From assembly GCF_013282805.1 (NCBI RefSeq), contig NZ_CP054038.1, forward strand, positions 1,674,001-1,738,000: DNA of 64,000 bases. Reading direction: 5' to 3'. The first letter of the stretch is position 1; each line of letters opens with the position of its first letter. This document shows, piece after piece, positions 47,163 through 55,424 of the stretch. The notes under the pieces are model-generated. The model searched no databases, was not told the origin of the DNA, and saw only the letters and a program-made list of their open reading frames with translations. A program made the translations under genes and the position numbers. The DNA comes from Microbacterium hominis (lineage in GTDB: Bacteria > Actinomycetota > Actinomycetes > Actinomycetales > Microbacteriaceae).

Positions 47163-47882
47163 GTGACGCGCGTCACCACTTCGGAGAACTCGTCGGCTGA
47201 TTCCGCCGCGGAGGATCTCCTTCTCGAGAAGCTCGGGGTCGACATCGACCCCGAGCTTCTCGCGCTGGCATTGACCCACCGATCCTGGGCGTATGAGCAC
47301 GGCCAGGTTCCGCACAACGAGCGCCTCGAGTTCCTCGGCGATTCGGTGCTCGGGCAGGCGGTCACCGTGCTGCTGTACACGCGGCATCCCGACCTCGACG
47401 AGGGCGTGCTGGCCAAGCGCCGTGCCGGCGTCGTCTCGACGGTCGCTCTGGCCGAGATCGCACGCACGATCGGGCTCGGCCCCCACCTTCGGCTCGGGCG
47501 CGGTGAGGATCTCACCGGCGGGCGCGACAAGGACTCGATCCTCGCCGACACGATGGAGGCGCTCTTCGGGGCGACCTACCTGTCGGCGGGACCGGACGCG
47601 GCCACCGGTCTCGTGCTCCGTCTGGTCGAGCCGCTGCTGGCCGATCCGGAGCGCGTCGGAGCCGCCGTCGACCCCAAGACGAGCCTGCAGGAGCTGGCCG
47701 CGCACCGCGGAGCGACACCGCCCGTCTACGAGGTCACCTCGACGGGGCCCGATCACGACCGCCGGTTCACCGCGACCGTGACCGTCGCCGGGTCGTCGGC
47801 CCAGGGCACCGGCTCCAGCAAGAAGCAGGCCGAGATGGCAGCGGCCCTCTCCGCGTGGCGCGAGCTCAGCGGGCGTGCCTGA
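47163..47882 (+). CDS. rnc: Ribonuclease III
   Basis: A 239-residue RNase III that cuts double-stranded RNA in rRNA precursors and some mRNAs. The catalytic signature is NERLEFLGDSVLGQAVT (about residues 56-72) and the second acidic motif is DKDSILADTMEALFGATYL (about residues 123-141). The dsRNA-binding domain covers about residues 170-237 (PKTSLQELAAHRGATPPVYE and SSKKQAEMAAALSAW). A near-perfect hairpin lies in its own early codons. It overlaps mutM by 8 bp. Confidence 0.95.
   Translation: MTRVTTSENSSADSAAEDLLLEKLGVDIDPELLALALTHRSWAYEHGQVPHNERLEFLGDSVLGQAVTVLLYTRHPDLDEGVLAKRRAGVVSTVALAEIARTIGLGPHLRLGRGEDLTGGRDKDSILADTMEALFGATYLSAGPDAATGLVLRLVEPLLADPERVGAAVDPKTSLQELAAHRGATPPVYEVTSTGPDHDRRFTATVTVAGSSAQGTGSSKKQAEMAAALSAWRELSGRA
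47225..47262 (+). promoter_or_regulatory. Perfect 17-18-bp hairpin inside the rnc coding region
   Basis: Arm 1 is 47225-47242, arm 2 is 47245-47262, separated by 2 nt. In RNA this gives about 17 bp with an ACAU tetraloop. It encodes LEKLGVDIDPELL. Two CTT codons near this hairpin (47218-47220 and 47256-47258) stand out, because CTC/CTG are preferred elsewhere; the second pairs with AAG in arm 1. It is a potential substrate for the encoded enzyme. Confidence 0.75.
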
Positions 47883-48792
47883 GCTGCCCGAGGTCGAGGT
47901 CGTCCGCGCCGGCCTCGCCCCCGCGGTCTCGCACGCGCGCGTGTTGGCCGTGGAGGTGCGCGACGAGCGCGCGCTCACGCGCCACGCGTTGGACGGCGCC
48001 GATTTCGAGCGCGCTCTGACCGGTCGCACGATCGCGGGCACCGCCCGCCGCGGCAAGTTCCTGTGGCTTCCCCTGTCTCCGATGCCGCCGGCGACGTCAC
48101 CCGTCGACGCCGTCGTGGGCCACCTCGGCATGAGCGGGCAGATCCTGCTCCGCGAGGCGGGCGCGCCGGCCGAACGGCACGAGCGGATCCGTCTCGACGT
48201 CGAGCATCCCGCGCACGGCGTCCTCGCCGTCGTCTTCGCCGATCAGCGAACCTTCGGCTCGCTGGCGATCGACGCCCTCGTGCCCACTCCCGACGGGGCG
48301 GCGGGCGGATTCGGGATGGATGCCGCGACCGTGCCGCACCAGGCGGCGCACATCGCGCGCGATCCTCTCGATCCCGCCTTCCCGGAGGCCCCGTTCCGCG
48401 CTCGCCTCGCGCGCAGCGGGTCCGCGATCAAGCGCGTTCTGCTCGACCAGTCGGTCGTCAGCGGCATCGGCAACATCTACGCCGACGAGGCGCTGTGGTC
48501 TGCGCGCATCCATCCCGAGACGCCCGCGCGGGCGCTGCCCGCCCGCGCGGTCACACGATTGCTCGCCGAGGTGCGCGCGGTGCTCGAGAGGGCGCTCGCG
48601 GAGGGCGGCACGAGCTTCGACGCCCAGTACGTCAACGTCAACGGGCAGGCCGGCTACTTCGCCCACTCTCTCAACGCCTACGGGCGGACGGGGGAGCCGT
48701 GCGCCCGGTGCGGTCGGCCGATCGTGCGGGTCTCCTTCATGAACCGGTCGAGCCACTTCTGTGCGCATTGTCAGAAGGCGCGCGGACTCTGA
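47875..48792 (+). CDS. mutM: Formamidopyrimidine-DNA glycosylase
   Basis: A 305-residue Fpg/MutM that removes oxidised purines from DNA. The catalytic N-terminal Pro-Glu is in MPELPEVEVVRAGLAP (Pro2, Glu3). The helix-two-turn-helix VVSGIGNIYADEALW lies near residues 198-212. The C-terminal zinc finger CARCGRP...FCAHCQKARGL is complete. The GTG start overlaps rnc by 8 bp. It is slightly longer than the typical 270-290 residues. Confidence 0.94.
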   Translation: MPELPEVEVVRAGLAPAVSHARVLAVEVRDERALTRHALDGADFERALTGRTIAGTARRGKFLWLPLSPMPPATSPVDAVVGHLGMSGQILLREAGAPAERHERIRLDVEHPAHGVLAVVFADQRTFGSLAIDALVPTPDGAAGGFGMDAATVPHQAAHIARDPLDPAFPEAPFRARLARSGSAIKRVLLDQSVVSGIGNIYADEALWSARIHPETPARALPARAVTRLLAEVRAVLERALAEGGTSFDAQYVNVNGQAGYFAHSLNAYGRTGEPCARCGRPIVRVSFMNRSSHFCAHCQKARGL

Positions 48793-48801
48793 CCCGATCG
48801 G

Positions 48802-49896
48802 TCAGCCGATCTCCTTGCGCCACGCGCCCGCGTACGAGACGGGCACGAACCCCATCGCCTCGTTGATGTCGAGCATCGGGCGGTTCTCCTCCGCGTTGAA
48901 GGTCGACACGCTCGGTGACAGCGGTGCGACCTCCCGCCAGTGGAGCAGGTTGGCGCACTTCACGAGCATCCCCAGCCGGTGGCCGCGGTGCTCTCGGAGC
49001 ACCAGGGTGCCGTACTGCTGGGTGACCGCGCGCGGATCCTCGCCGATCACCAGCTCGTTGTACGCGACGATCGCGCCCGTGGGCACGTGGACGACGCCCG
49101 CCACCGAGGTCGTGAGGCCCTGGGAGACCAGTCGCTCTTCGCGGCGGCGCACCCGGTCGGCGTCCCAGTGCTCCTCGTCGACGACGGTGCCGCCCTGCGG
49201 CGCGTCGGTCGACATGCGCGAGATCGCGTAGGCGAACCCGTCGATCAGCTCGGGAGGAGTGGGCGGCGACCAGAGCTCGAGCCGGTAGTCGGCTCCCGCG
49301 TGCGCGGCCGCGTCGTCGCGCATGTGCGCGAGCGGCGTGAGATCGCCGGTGAGGTCGAACATGCTGTTGCGCTCGACCTGCTCCAGACGGAACCCGTGCG
49401 CCACCGCGACGCGAGCAGCGTAGTCGTCCGCCGGCACGCGGCCGAAGCCCGTGGGCGGAACCAGGTAGGGGCCGGGCGTGCCGGGGCGGTGCAGCGTCCA
49501 ATGCTGGATGGTGGACCGCCCGCGCGCTCGCGCCTCGCGATCCACCTCGGCCAGGAGCAGCTCCTCGGCGCCCTCGCCGCGATGCTCGGGCGCGACCCAC
49601 AGGTCGAAGTCGATCGTCGTGGCATCGGGATCGGTCGCGATGATGAGGGCCACGGCGCCGAGCACGACGTCGTCGCGCTCGACGGCGAAGCCGAGGCTGA
49701 TCCAGTCCTCCTGGTGCTGCCAGAAGCCGAGCGTCTCGAGCGGCTCGCTGCGCAGCCCGTCGTGCCCGGCATCCACGAGGCACACATCGTTCGCGATGCG
49801 GACCAGTTCGCCGAACAGCCGCGCGTCGTGAGCGTCGAGGGAGGCGGGCACGGGGATGGGTGTCACCCGCAACGTCGAGGTGAGCGTCTCAGACAT
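48802..49896 (-). CDS. GNAT-family N-acetyltransferase (tandem paralogue, second gene)
   Basis: A 364-residue protein with two GNAT modules. In the first the acetyl-CoA loop region is DLWVAPEHRGEGAEELLLAE (about residues 98-117). In the second it is LVLREHRGHRLGMLVKCANL (about residues 302-321), and a conserved end is FNAEENRPMLDINEAMGFVP. It is homologous along its length to the upstream gene. Its ATG overlaps that gene's stop by 8 bp, so both are co-translated. Such double-GNAT proteins often acetylate small amines or antibiotics; the substrate is unknown. Confidence 0.8.
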   Translation of the reverse strand: MSETLTSTLRVTPIPVPASLDAHDARLFGELVRIANDVCLVDAGHDGLRSEPLETLGFWQHQEDWISLGFAVERDDVVLGAVALIIATDPDATTIDFDLWVAPEHRGEGAEELLLAEVDREARARGRSTIQHWTLHRPGTPGPYLVPPTGFGRVPADDYAARVAVAHGFRLEQVERNSMFDLTGDLTPLAHMRDDAAAHAGADYRLELWSPPTPPELIDGFAYAISRMSTDAPQGGTVVDEEHWDADRVRRREERLVSQGLTTSVAGVVHVPTGAIVAYNELVIGEDPRAVTQQYGTLVLREHRGHRLGMLVKCANLLHWREVAPLSPSVSTFNAEENRPMLDINEAMGFVPVSYAGAWRKEIG

Positions 49897-50971
49897 CGAG
49901 CACCTTCTTCCATGCGCCGCTGTAGGAGATCGGGGCGAACCCGATCGCCTCGTTGATGTCGAGCATCGGGCGATTCTCCTCCGCGTTATAGGTGATGACA
50001 CGCGGCGAGGCCGGGGCCACGTCGCGCCATGACAGCAGACCGGCGCACTTGACGAGGGTCCCCAGCCGGTGGCCGCGGTGGTCTTTGAGGACCAGGGTGT
50101 CCTCCTGGTGGCTCGCCGCGGCGCGATCCTTGCCGATGACGAGTTCGTTGAACGCGCACAGTTCGCCGGACGCGATGTGCTGTGCCGCCGTGACCTGGAG
50201 CAGGCGCCCTGCCGCGGTGTACTTCTCGTCGTGTTCGGCGACGCGCGCGGCATCCCACACCTCCTCATCGAACTCCATCTCGGCCGCCGGTGCATCGGTG
50301 ATCATGCGGGACTTCATCCAGGCGTATCCGTCCGCGTACTCCGGCGGGGTCGGGGCGAACCACTGGACGACCCGGTAGCCGTCGGCGGCCGACTCGGCGT
50401 GGGCGAGCAGGCGGCGCACCTCGTCGAACGAGCCGGTGAGGTCGAACGCGCTGCAGCGTTCGATCTGCTCGAGGGTGTATCCGTGGCGCTGGTAGAAGCG
50501 CGCGGCGCGGTCTTCGGGGATCGTCCCGAACCCGGTGGGCGCCGCAAGGCGCGGGCCGTCGGCGGCCGGATGCTCCGCCCACGACTGAAGCACGGTGCGC
50601 CCGTTGTCGCGGGCCGTGCGCTCGACGAGGTCGTACGCCGCCGTTCCGATCCCGCGGCCCTGGTGGGCGGCGAGCAGCTCGATCAGCCAGAACGCGACCT
50701 TCGAGCCGGACTCCAGGGGCAGGTCGACGCCGAGGCGCCCGACGACCTCGCCGTCGTCGATGACGAGCCACATCAGGCGCTTCTCATGTTCGGTGGAGCG
50801 CAGGTGGGGCAGCAGTTCGTCGGCGGGCATCGCGTGGTCGTCGTGACCGGCGATCTCGCGGTAGACGATGTTGCGCACGCGGACCATCTCGAGGAGGTCG
50901 GCGGCGTCGGGCGAGTCGACCGAGTCCGGCAGGGTCAGCGGGCGGAACTCGAGGTCGAGGAGGGTGCTCAT
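49889..50971 (-). CDS. GNAT-family N-acetyltransferase (tandem paralogue, first gene)
   Basis: A 360-residue paralogue of the gene downstream. It shares the same two-module layout: first loop IELLAAHQGRGIGTAAYDLV (about residues 92-111), second LVLKDHRGHRLGTLVKCAGL (about residues 298-317), end YNAEENRPMLDINEAIGFAP. Here the first module keeps a canonical Q/RxxGxG/A acetyl-CoA loop (HQGRGIGTA), while the downstream copy has HRGEGAEE. The pair lies between mutM and smc, which are usually close, so it interrupts the conserved order. Confidence 0.8.
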   Translation of the reverse strand: MSTLLDLEFRPLTLPDSVDSPDAADLLEMVRVRNIVYREIAGHDDHAMPADELLPHLRSTEHEKRLMWLVIDDGEVVGRLGVDLPLESGSKVAFWLIELLAAHQGRGIGTAAYDLVERTARDNGRTVLQSWAEHPAADGPRLAAPTGFGTIPEDRAARFYQRHGYTLEQIERCSAFDLTGSFDEVRRLLAHAESAADGYRVVQWFAPTPPEYADGYAWMKSRMITDAPAAEMEFDEEVWDAARVAEHDEKYTAAGRLLQVTAAQHIASGELCAFNELVIGKDRAAASHQEDTLVLKDHRGHRLGTLVKCAGLLSWRDVAPASPRVITYNAEENRPMLDINEAIGFAPISYSGAWKKVLDV

Positions 50972-51010
50972 GTCAGAGGCTCTTTCGATGGTGGGAGGGA
51001 GAGGGGGAAG

Positions 51011-51056
51011 GGGGTCCGCCGCCGTGTGGACGTTGTGGACGGTGGCGGCGGACCCC
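51011..51056. terminator. Stem-loop between the 85-aa gene and the GNAT pair
   Basis: GGGGTCCGCCGCC (51011-51023) pairs perfectly with GGCGGCGGACCCC (51044-51056), loop 20 nt. It may end minus-strand transcription from the small genes or lie in the leader of the GNAT operon. Confidence 0.6.
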
Positions 51057-51063
51057 GGTCGGA

Positions 51064-51321
51064 TCACCGGCTCGGTGCGAGCAGGGCTTCGCGCTGGAAG
51101 CGCTGCTCGCGGCGTGCGCGATCGTGATCGGCGGCGAAATCGCGAGCGTGCTGCTCGCGATCCGACGTGAGCCGCGGGGTGCGCGTGCTCCACAGCAGCA
51201 GTCGGAGGCCGAGGTGGAGAGCGAGGCGATCGAGGAACGATGTGCGCGCGGTGCGGCTCGGGAGCCGCAGCGTATCGGGCAGACCCGAGGGGCGCTGCGG
51301 CGCGAGGAGGGTGGTATCCAT
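51064..51321 (-). CDS. Small basic protein, unknown function
   Basis: An 85-residue, strongly basic protein (many Arg) with a short amphipathic or hydrophobic stretch LALHLGLRLLLWS near residues 33-45 and a charged helical C-terminus (REQHARDFAADHDRARREQR). I do not recognise it. A GGAAAGG lies upstream of ATG 51321 as a Shine-Dalgarno. It lies upstream of the GNAT pair on the same strand, separated by a stem-loop. Small Arg-rich ORFs in GC-rich DNA can be chance, so confidence is moderate. Confidence 0.5.
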   Translation of the reverse strand: MDTTLLAPQRPSGLPDTLRLPSRTARTSFLDRLALHLGLRLLLWSTRTPRLTSDREQHARDFAADHDRARREQRFQREALLAPSR

Positions 51322-51514
51322 GGCGGATGGCCTTTCCAGGGATGGCGGAGGGATGCCGGACCCGGCGGGTCCGGAGCTGCCGGGCGGTCACGCCCGGCGG
51401 GATGCCGTGCCGCAGCACAGCGGGAAGGGGCGGCAGGTGCGCGCTCACGGCCCGGGAAAGGGCCGGCGCGGGAGGATCATGCCCGGGAACGGGCAGAGTT
51501 CTCCCCTGCGGGGG
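51322..51514. other. Non-coding gap with two GC hairpins
   Basis: I see no convincing gene in this 193-bp gap. It contains two adjacent stem-loops: CCGGACCC/GGGTCCGG (51356-51374, loop 3 nt) and GCCGGGCG/CGCCCGGC (51379-51398, loop 4 nt). They would lie downstream of the 39-residue minus-strand ORF and may terminate or attenuate its transcript. Confidence 0.5.
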
Positions 51515-51634
51515 TCAGGCGACGGTGTGTGCCGCGCCGTAGACGAGGCGCCCGAAGGAGTTGGTCCCCAGGACGCGGGCACGGGTCGCGACGCCGTTCG
51601 CGGCGGCGACTCCAGTGGGAATCATGTGCATCAT
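51515..51634 (-). CDS. 39-residue ORF with strong promoter and Shine-Dalgarno
   Basis: A short minus-strand ORF (start MMHMIPTGVAAANG, end VYGAAHTVA). It has a consensus Shine-Dalgarno, AGGAAGGAGGT (51640-51650), 5 nt before the first ATG, and a promoter with a perfect TTGACA at 51697-51702. These signals are stronger than those of most genes here. The product has no signal peptide or membrane segment that I can see and no family I recognise. It may be a genuine small protein or a regulatory leader peptide for the downstream minus-strand genes. Confidence 0.6.
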   Translation of the reverse strand: MMHMIPTGVAAANGVATRARVLGTNSFGRLVYGAAHTVA

Positions 51635-51672
51635 CGGGGACCTCCTTCCTCAAACTTCGGACGCGGTGAGTG

Positions 51673-51702
51673 ACGTTAGTCCTGCGCACCGCCTGTTGTC
51701 AA
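51673..51702 (-). promoter_or_regulatory. Strong sigma-70-type promoter of the 39-residue ORF
   Basis: Minus strand: -35 TTGACA (51697-51702), 18-bp spacer, -10 TAACGT (51673-51678). The start point would lie about 32 nt before the ATG at 51634. Confidence 0.7.
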
Positions 51703-51804
51703 GGGGAATTCCCAGATTCGTCACGATTCGGGCGTGTCGCCGCTTCCGCGCGTGGCGAGAGCGCAGCACCGGGGTGGCATCGGGGCGGTGCGCCTCGCCT
51801 CGCG

Positions 51805-51810
51805 TATCGT
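51805..51810 (+). promoter_or_regulatory. Possible -10 box of smc
   Basis: TATCGT, 33 nt before the smc ATG, with a Shine-Dalgarno GGGAGGG between them. Confidence 0.4.
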
Positions 51811-51843
51811 TGAGCGGTAATCGACCGGCGGGAGGGCGCATCG

Positions 51844-54800
51844 ATGCACCTGAAGAGCGTGACGCTCAAGGGGTTCAAGTCGTTCGCCCAGCCGACCGCG
51901 TTCGCCTTCGAACCGGGGGTGACGTGCATCGTGGGGCCGAACGGCTCAGGCAAGTCCAACGTCGTCGATGCGCTCGCGTGGGTGATGGGCGAGCAGGGCG
52001 CCAAGACGCTGCGCGGCGGCAAGATGGAAGACGTCATCTTCGCCGGCACCGCCACGCGCGGCCCGCTGGGGCGCGCGGAGGTGCAGCTGACCATCGACAA
52101 CGCCGACGGTGCGCTGCCCATCGAGTACGCCGAGGTCACGATCAGCCGCACGCTGTTCCGCAACGGCTCGAGCGAGTACGCCATCAACGGCGAGACGTGC
52201 CGTCTGCTCGATGTGCAGGAGCTGCTCAGCGACTCCGGGCTCGGGCGCGAGATGCACGTGATCGTCGGCCAGGGTCGACTGGACAGCGTGCTCCAGGCCA
52301 CGCCCGAGGATCGGCGCGGGTTCATCGAGGAGGCCGCCGGGATCCTCAAGCATCGACGTCGCAAGGAGAAGACGCTTCGCAAGCTCGACGCCATGGAGGC
52401 GAACCTCACCCGGCTGAGCGACCTCGCCGGCGAGCTGCGCCGCCAGCTGAAGCCCCTGGGGCGGCAGGCGGAGGTGGCCCGCGAGGCGGCGACGATCGCG
52501 GCTGTCGTTCGTGACGCGAAGGCGCGCCTGCTGGCCGACGATCTGGTCGGGCTGCGCACCGAGCTGTCGGACCATGCACGCACCGAGCACGAGCGGCATG
52601 CCGAGCGACTCGTGCTCCAGGACCAGATCGAGGCGACCCGCGCGCGCATCGAGGAGCTCGAGGGGCAGCAGCGCTCGGCGGCCGTCGACGAGGCCCGCCG
52701 CGTGGCCTTCGAGCTCGAGCGCGTGCAGGAGCGCCTGCGGAGCCTGTATGCGCTCGCCGGCCAGCGGCTCTCGCTGCTGGCCGAGGATGAGGACGGCGAG
52801 CGCCTGGAGCTCACCACCGTCTCGCAGTCGATGATCGACGAAGCGCGCGAGGAGATCGACGCGATCGCCTCGGGACTGGGCACCGCGCAGGATGCTGCGG
52901 CCGAGGCGGCCCGTGCCGTCACGAGGGCGCGAGCCGAACTCGACGCGCTGGACGCCGACATCGCCGCCCAGAGCGCGCTGGTCTCGGAGCACGACATGCG
53001 TCTGACGGCGCTGCGCGGATCCGCCGAGGCCGCCGCGTCGGCGTTGGCGGCCGTCGTCGCCGGCGTCGAGCGGCAGCAGCGTGCCCTGGACGCCGCGCTG
53101 GCTCGCCGGGCGGAAGCGGAGGACGCTTTGGCCGGCGTCGACCCCGACCTGGTTCCGGAGGGATCGAGCGCTGAGCACGCTTCGGCGTACGAGCGCGCGC
53201 AGCGCGACTCGACCGACGCGGAGGCGCAGGTGGGGCGCCTGCGGGAGCGGCTCCACGCCGCCGAGCGCGAGCGGGAGGCGCTGACCGCGCAGACCGCAGC
53301 GCTCTCCCGCGCCCTCGAAGTCAAGAACGCCGCGAGCGAGCTCCTCGCCGAAGGTCACTCGGGCCTTCGCGGCCTCGTCGGAGATGCTGTGCAGGTCACG
53401 CCGGGGTTCGAGGCCGCGATCGCGGCGGTGCTGGGCCCGCGCGCCGAGGGGGTGCTCGTCGATGGGCGCGACGACGCGTTCCGCCTGGCCGAGCGCGTGC
53501 GCGGCGGGGACCTGGGCGTCGTCGACATCGTGATCGCCGATGCCGGCGCGATGCGCCCACGCCTTCCCCGGCTCCCCGGGATCACCGCTGCGGTCGACGT
53601 GGTGACAGCCCCGGAGGGGGTGCGGGGCATCCTCGCCTACATCGCCGTCGCGGACGACCTCGACGCCGCCCGCTCGGCCGGACCTGCCCTCGCCGATGCC
53701 GAGGTGGGCGGACCGTTGACCATCGTGACGAAAGCGGGGGAGGTGTACACCGAGTACTCGCTGCGCGCCGGCACGGGAGCGTCGCGTTCCCGACTCGAAC
53801 TGGCGGCGGAGCGGGATGCCGCATCCGAGCGCCGTGACGAGATCGCGATCGTCGCCGAGTCGCTGCGGGAGGCGCTGTCCGAGCAGACGCGCGCGCTGGA
53901 GGCCGCGCGGCACCGCACGAAGGCGACGCTGCAGGCGTTGCGCGCGCACGATGCGGCGCTGGCCGCGCACACCGAGCAGGTCAACCGCGCAACCCTCCGC
54001 CACGAGGCCGCCGTGGCGGAGTGCGATCGCCTCGCGGCGGGACTCGCACAGGCGCAGGCCGCGGTCGCCGACGCGCAGGTCGATGCCACGGCTGCCCAGA
54101 ACAGGCTCGACGCGGCTCTGGCCAGACCCCGCCCGATCCTCGACGCCTCGGCGCGCGACGGGCTGCTGGAGGCCTTGGAATCCGCACGGGACGCCGAGAT
54201 GCGCGGGCGCCTCGACGTCGAGACGCTGCGCGAGCGCATCCGCGCCCAGGAGAGCCGCGTCGGTCAGCTCGAGCGGCAGCGGGAGCGCGAGCGGGAGGCG
54301 GCCGCTGAGGCGGCCCGCCGAGCGGTGATCCGCCGCGCTCAGCGCGAGATCGCCGCGTCTGTGTCGGCGCAGCTGCCCTCGGTGCTCGACTCGGCCGATC
54401 GCTCGGTCACCCAGGCCCGCGTCGAGCTGGCCACGGCGGAGTCTGCGCGCACGGCCGTGACCGCCGAACTGGCGGAGCTGCGCGCGCGCGAGTCCGGAGC
54501 GCGGGAGCGCCTGGCGGCCCTGACCGAGAGCGTCCACAGCCTGGAGCTGCAGATCCACGAGAAGAAGCTCCACGTGAACTCGCTGCTGGAGCGGGTGGCG
54601 TCCGAGCTCGGCCTCGATGAGCAGATCCTGATCTCGGAATATGGCCCCGACCAGCCTGTTCCCGTCGAAAGCGGCGAGGAGCAGGCCACGGCCGGCGATT
54701 CACACGACGAAGAGATTCCGGATGCGGCATCCATTCCGTATCGTCGCGAGGAGCAGCGCCGGCGCCTTCGCGAGGCAGAGCGCAAGCTCACCCAGCTCGG

Positions 54801-55404
54801 CCGCGTCAACCCGCTCGCGCTCGAGGAGTTCGCCGCGCTCGAGCAGCGCCACAGCTTCCTCGTGGAGCAGCTGGCCGACCTCACCCAGACGCGCAAGGAC
54901 CTGCTCACGATCATCGAGGAGCTCGATGAGCGCATGCAGACCATCTTCCTCGCGGCGTTCGAAGACACGAAGGCGGCGTTCGGCGAGGTGTTCCCGATCC
55001 TGTTCCCGGGCGGAACCGGCAGCATCTCGCTCTCCGACCCCGATTCGCCCCTGACCACCGGCATCGAGGTGGCGGTGCGCCCGGTCGGAAAGAAGATCGA
55101 GCGGCTCTCGCTGCTGTCGGGCGGGGAGCGGTCACTGGCCGCCGTCGCCCTGCTCACGGCGATCTTCAAGGCGCGCCCGAGCCCGTTCTACATCCTCGAC
55201 GAGGTCGAGGCGGCCCTCGACGACGCCAATCTCGGCCGCCTTCTCGGAGTGTTCGAGCAGCTCCGCGCTTCGAGCCAGCTCATCGTCATCACGCATCAGA
55301 AGCGCACGATGGAGATCGCCGACGCCCTGTACGGCGTGTCGATGCGGCAGGACGGCGTCTCCGCCGTCGTCGGGCAGCGGCTGGGCGAGCGCGCGGCGTC
55401 GTGA
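51844..55404 (+). CDS. smc: Chromosome segregation protein SMC
   Basis: A 1186-residue SMC ATPase that organises and separates chromosomes. The N-terminal head has Walker A GPNGSGKSNVVDALAWVMGE (about residues 32-51). Two long coiled coils (about 160-500 and 660-1010) flank the hinge (about 510-650, with GLRGLVGDAVQVTPGFEAAI). The C-terminal head has the signature LSGGERSLAAVALLTAIF and Walker B PFYILDEVEAALDDANLGRL. ATG 51844 gives the family start MHLKSVTLKGFKSFA. Complete and of normal length. Confidence 0.97.
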   Translation: MHLKSVTLKGFKSFAQPTAFAFEPGVTCIVGPNGSGKSNVVDALAWVMGEQGAKTLRGGKMEDVIFAGTATRGPLGRAEVQLTIDNADGALPIEYAEVTISRTLFRNGSSEYAINGETCRLLDVQELLSDSGLGREMHVIVGQGRLDSVLQATPEDRRGFIEEAAGILKHRRRKEKTLRKLDAMEANLTRLSDLAGELRRQLKPLGRQAEVAREAATIAAVVRDAKARLLADDLVGLRTELSDHARTEHERHAERLVLQDQIEATRARIEELEGQQRSAAVDEARRVAFELERVQERLRSLYALAGQRLSLLAEDEDGERLELTTVSQSMIDEAREEIDAIASGLGTAQDAAAEAARAVTRARAELDALDADIAAQSALVSEHDMRLTALRGSAEAAASALAAVVAGVERQQRALDAALARRAEAEDALAGVDPDLVPEGSSAEHASAYERAQRDSTDAEAQVGRLRERLHAAEREREALTAQTAALSRALEVKNAASELLAEGHSGLRGLVGDAVQVTPGFEAAIAAVLGPRAEGVLVDGRDDAFRLAERVRGGDLGVVDIVIADAGAMRPRLPRLPGITAAVDVVTAPEGVRGILAYIAVADDLDAARSAGPALADAEVGGPLTIVTKAGEVYTEYSLRAGTGASRSRLELAAERDAASERRDEIAIVAESLREALSEQTRALEAARHRTKATLQALRAHDAALAAHTEQVNRATLRHEAAVAECDRLAAGLAQAQAAVADAQVDATAAQNRLDAALARPRPILDASARDGLLEALESARDAEMRGRLDVETLRERIRAQESRVGQLERQREREREAAAEAARRAVIRRAQREIAASVSAQLPSVLDSADRSVTQARVELATAESARTAVTAELAELRARESGARERLAALTESVHSLELQIHEKKLHVNSLLERVASELGLDEQILISEYGPDQPVPVESGEEQATAGDSHDEEIPDAASIPYRREEQRRRLREAERKLTQLGRVNPLALEEFAALEQRHSFLVEQLADLTQTRKDLLTIIEELDERMQTIFLAAFEDTKAAFGEVFPILFPGGTGSISLSDPDSPLTTGIEVAVRPVGKKIERLSLLSGGERSLAAVALLTAIFKARPSPFYILDEVEAALDDANLGRLLGVFEQLRASSQLIVITHQKRTMEIADALYGVSMRQDGVSAVVGQRLGERAAS

Positions 55405-55412
55405 GCCGCCCG

Positions 55413-55418
55413 TAGGCT
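55413..55418 (+). promoter_or_regulatory. Leaderless-type -10 box of ftsY
   Basis: TAGGCT, 6 nt, then the ftsY ATG. Confidence 0.55.
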
Positions 55419-55424
55419 GGACCC

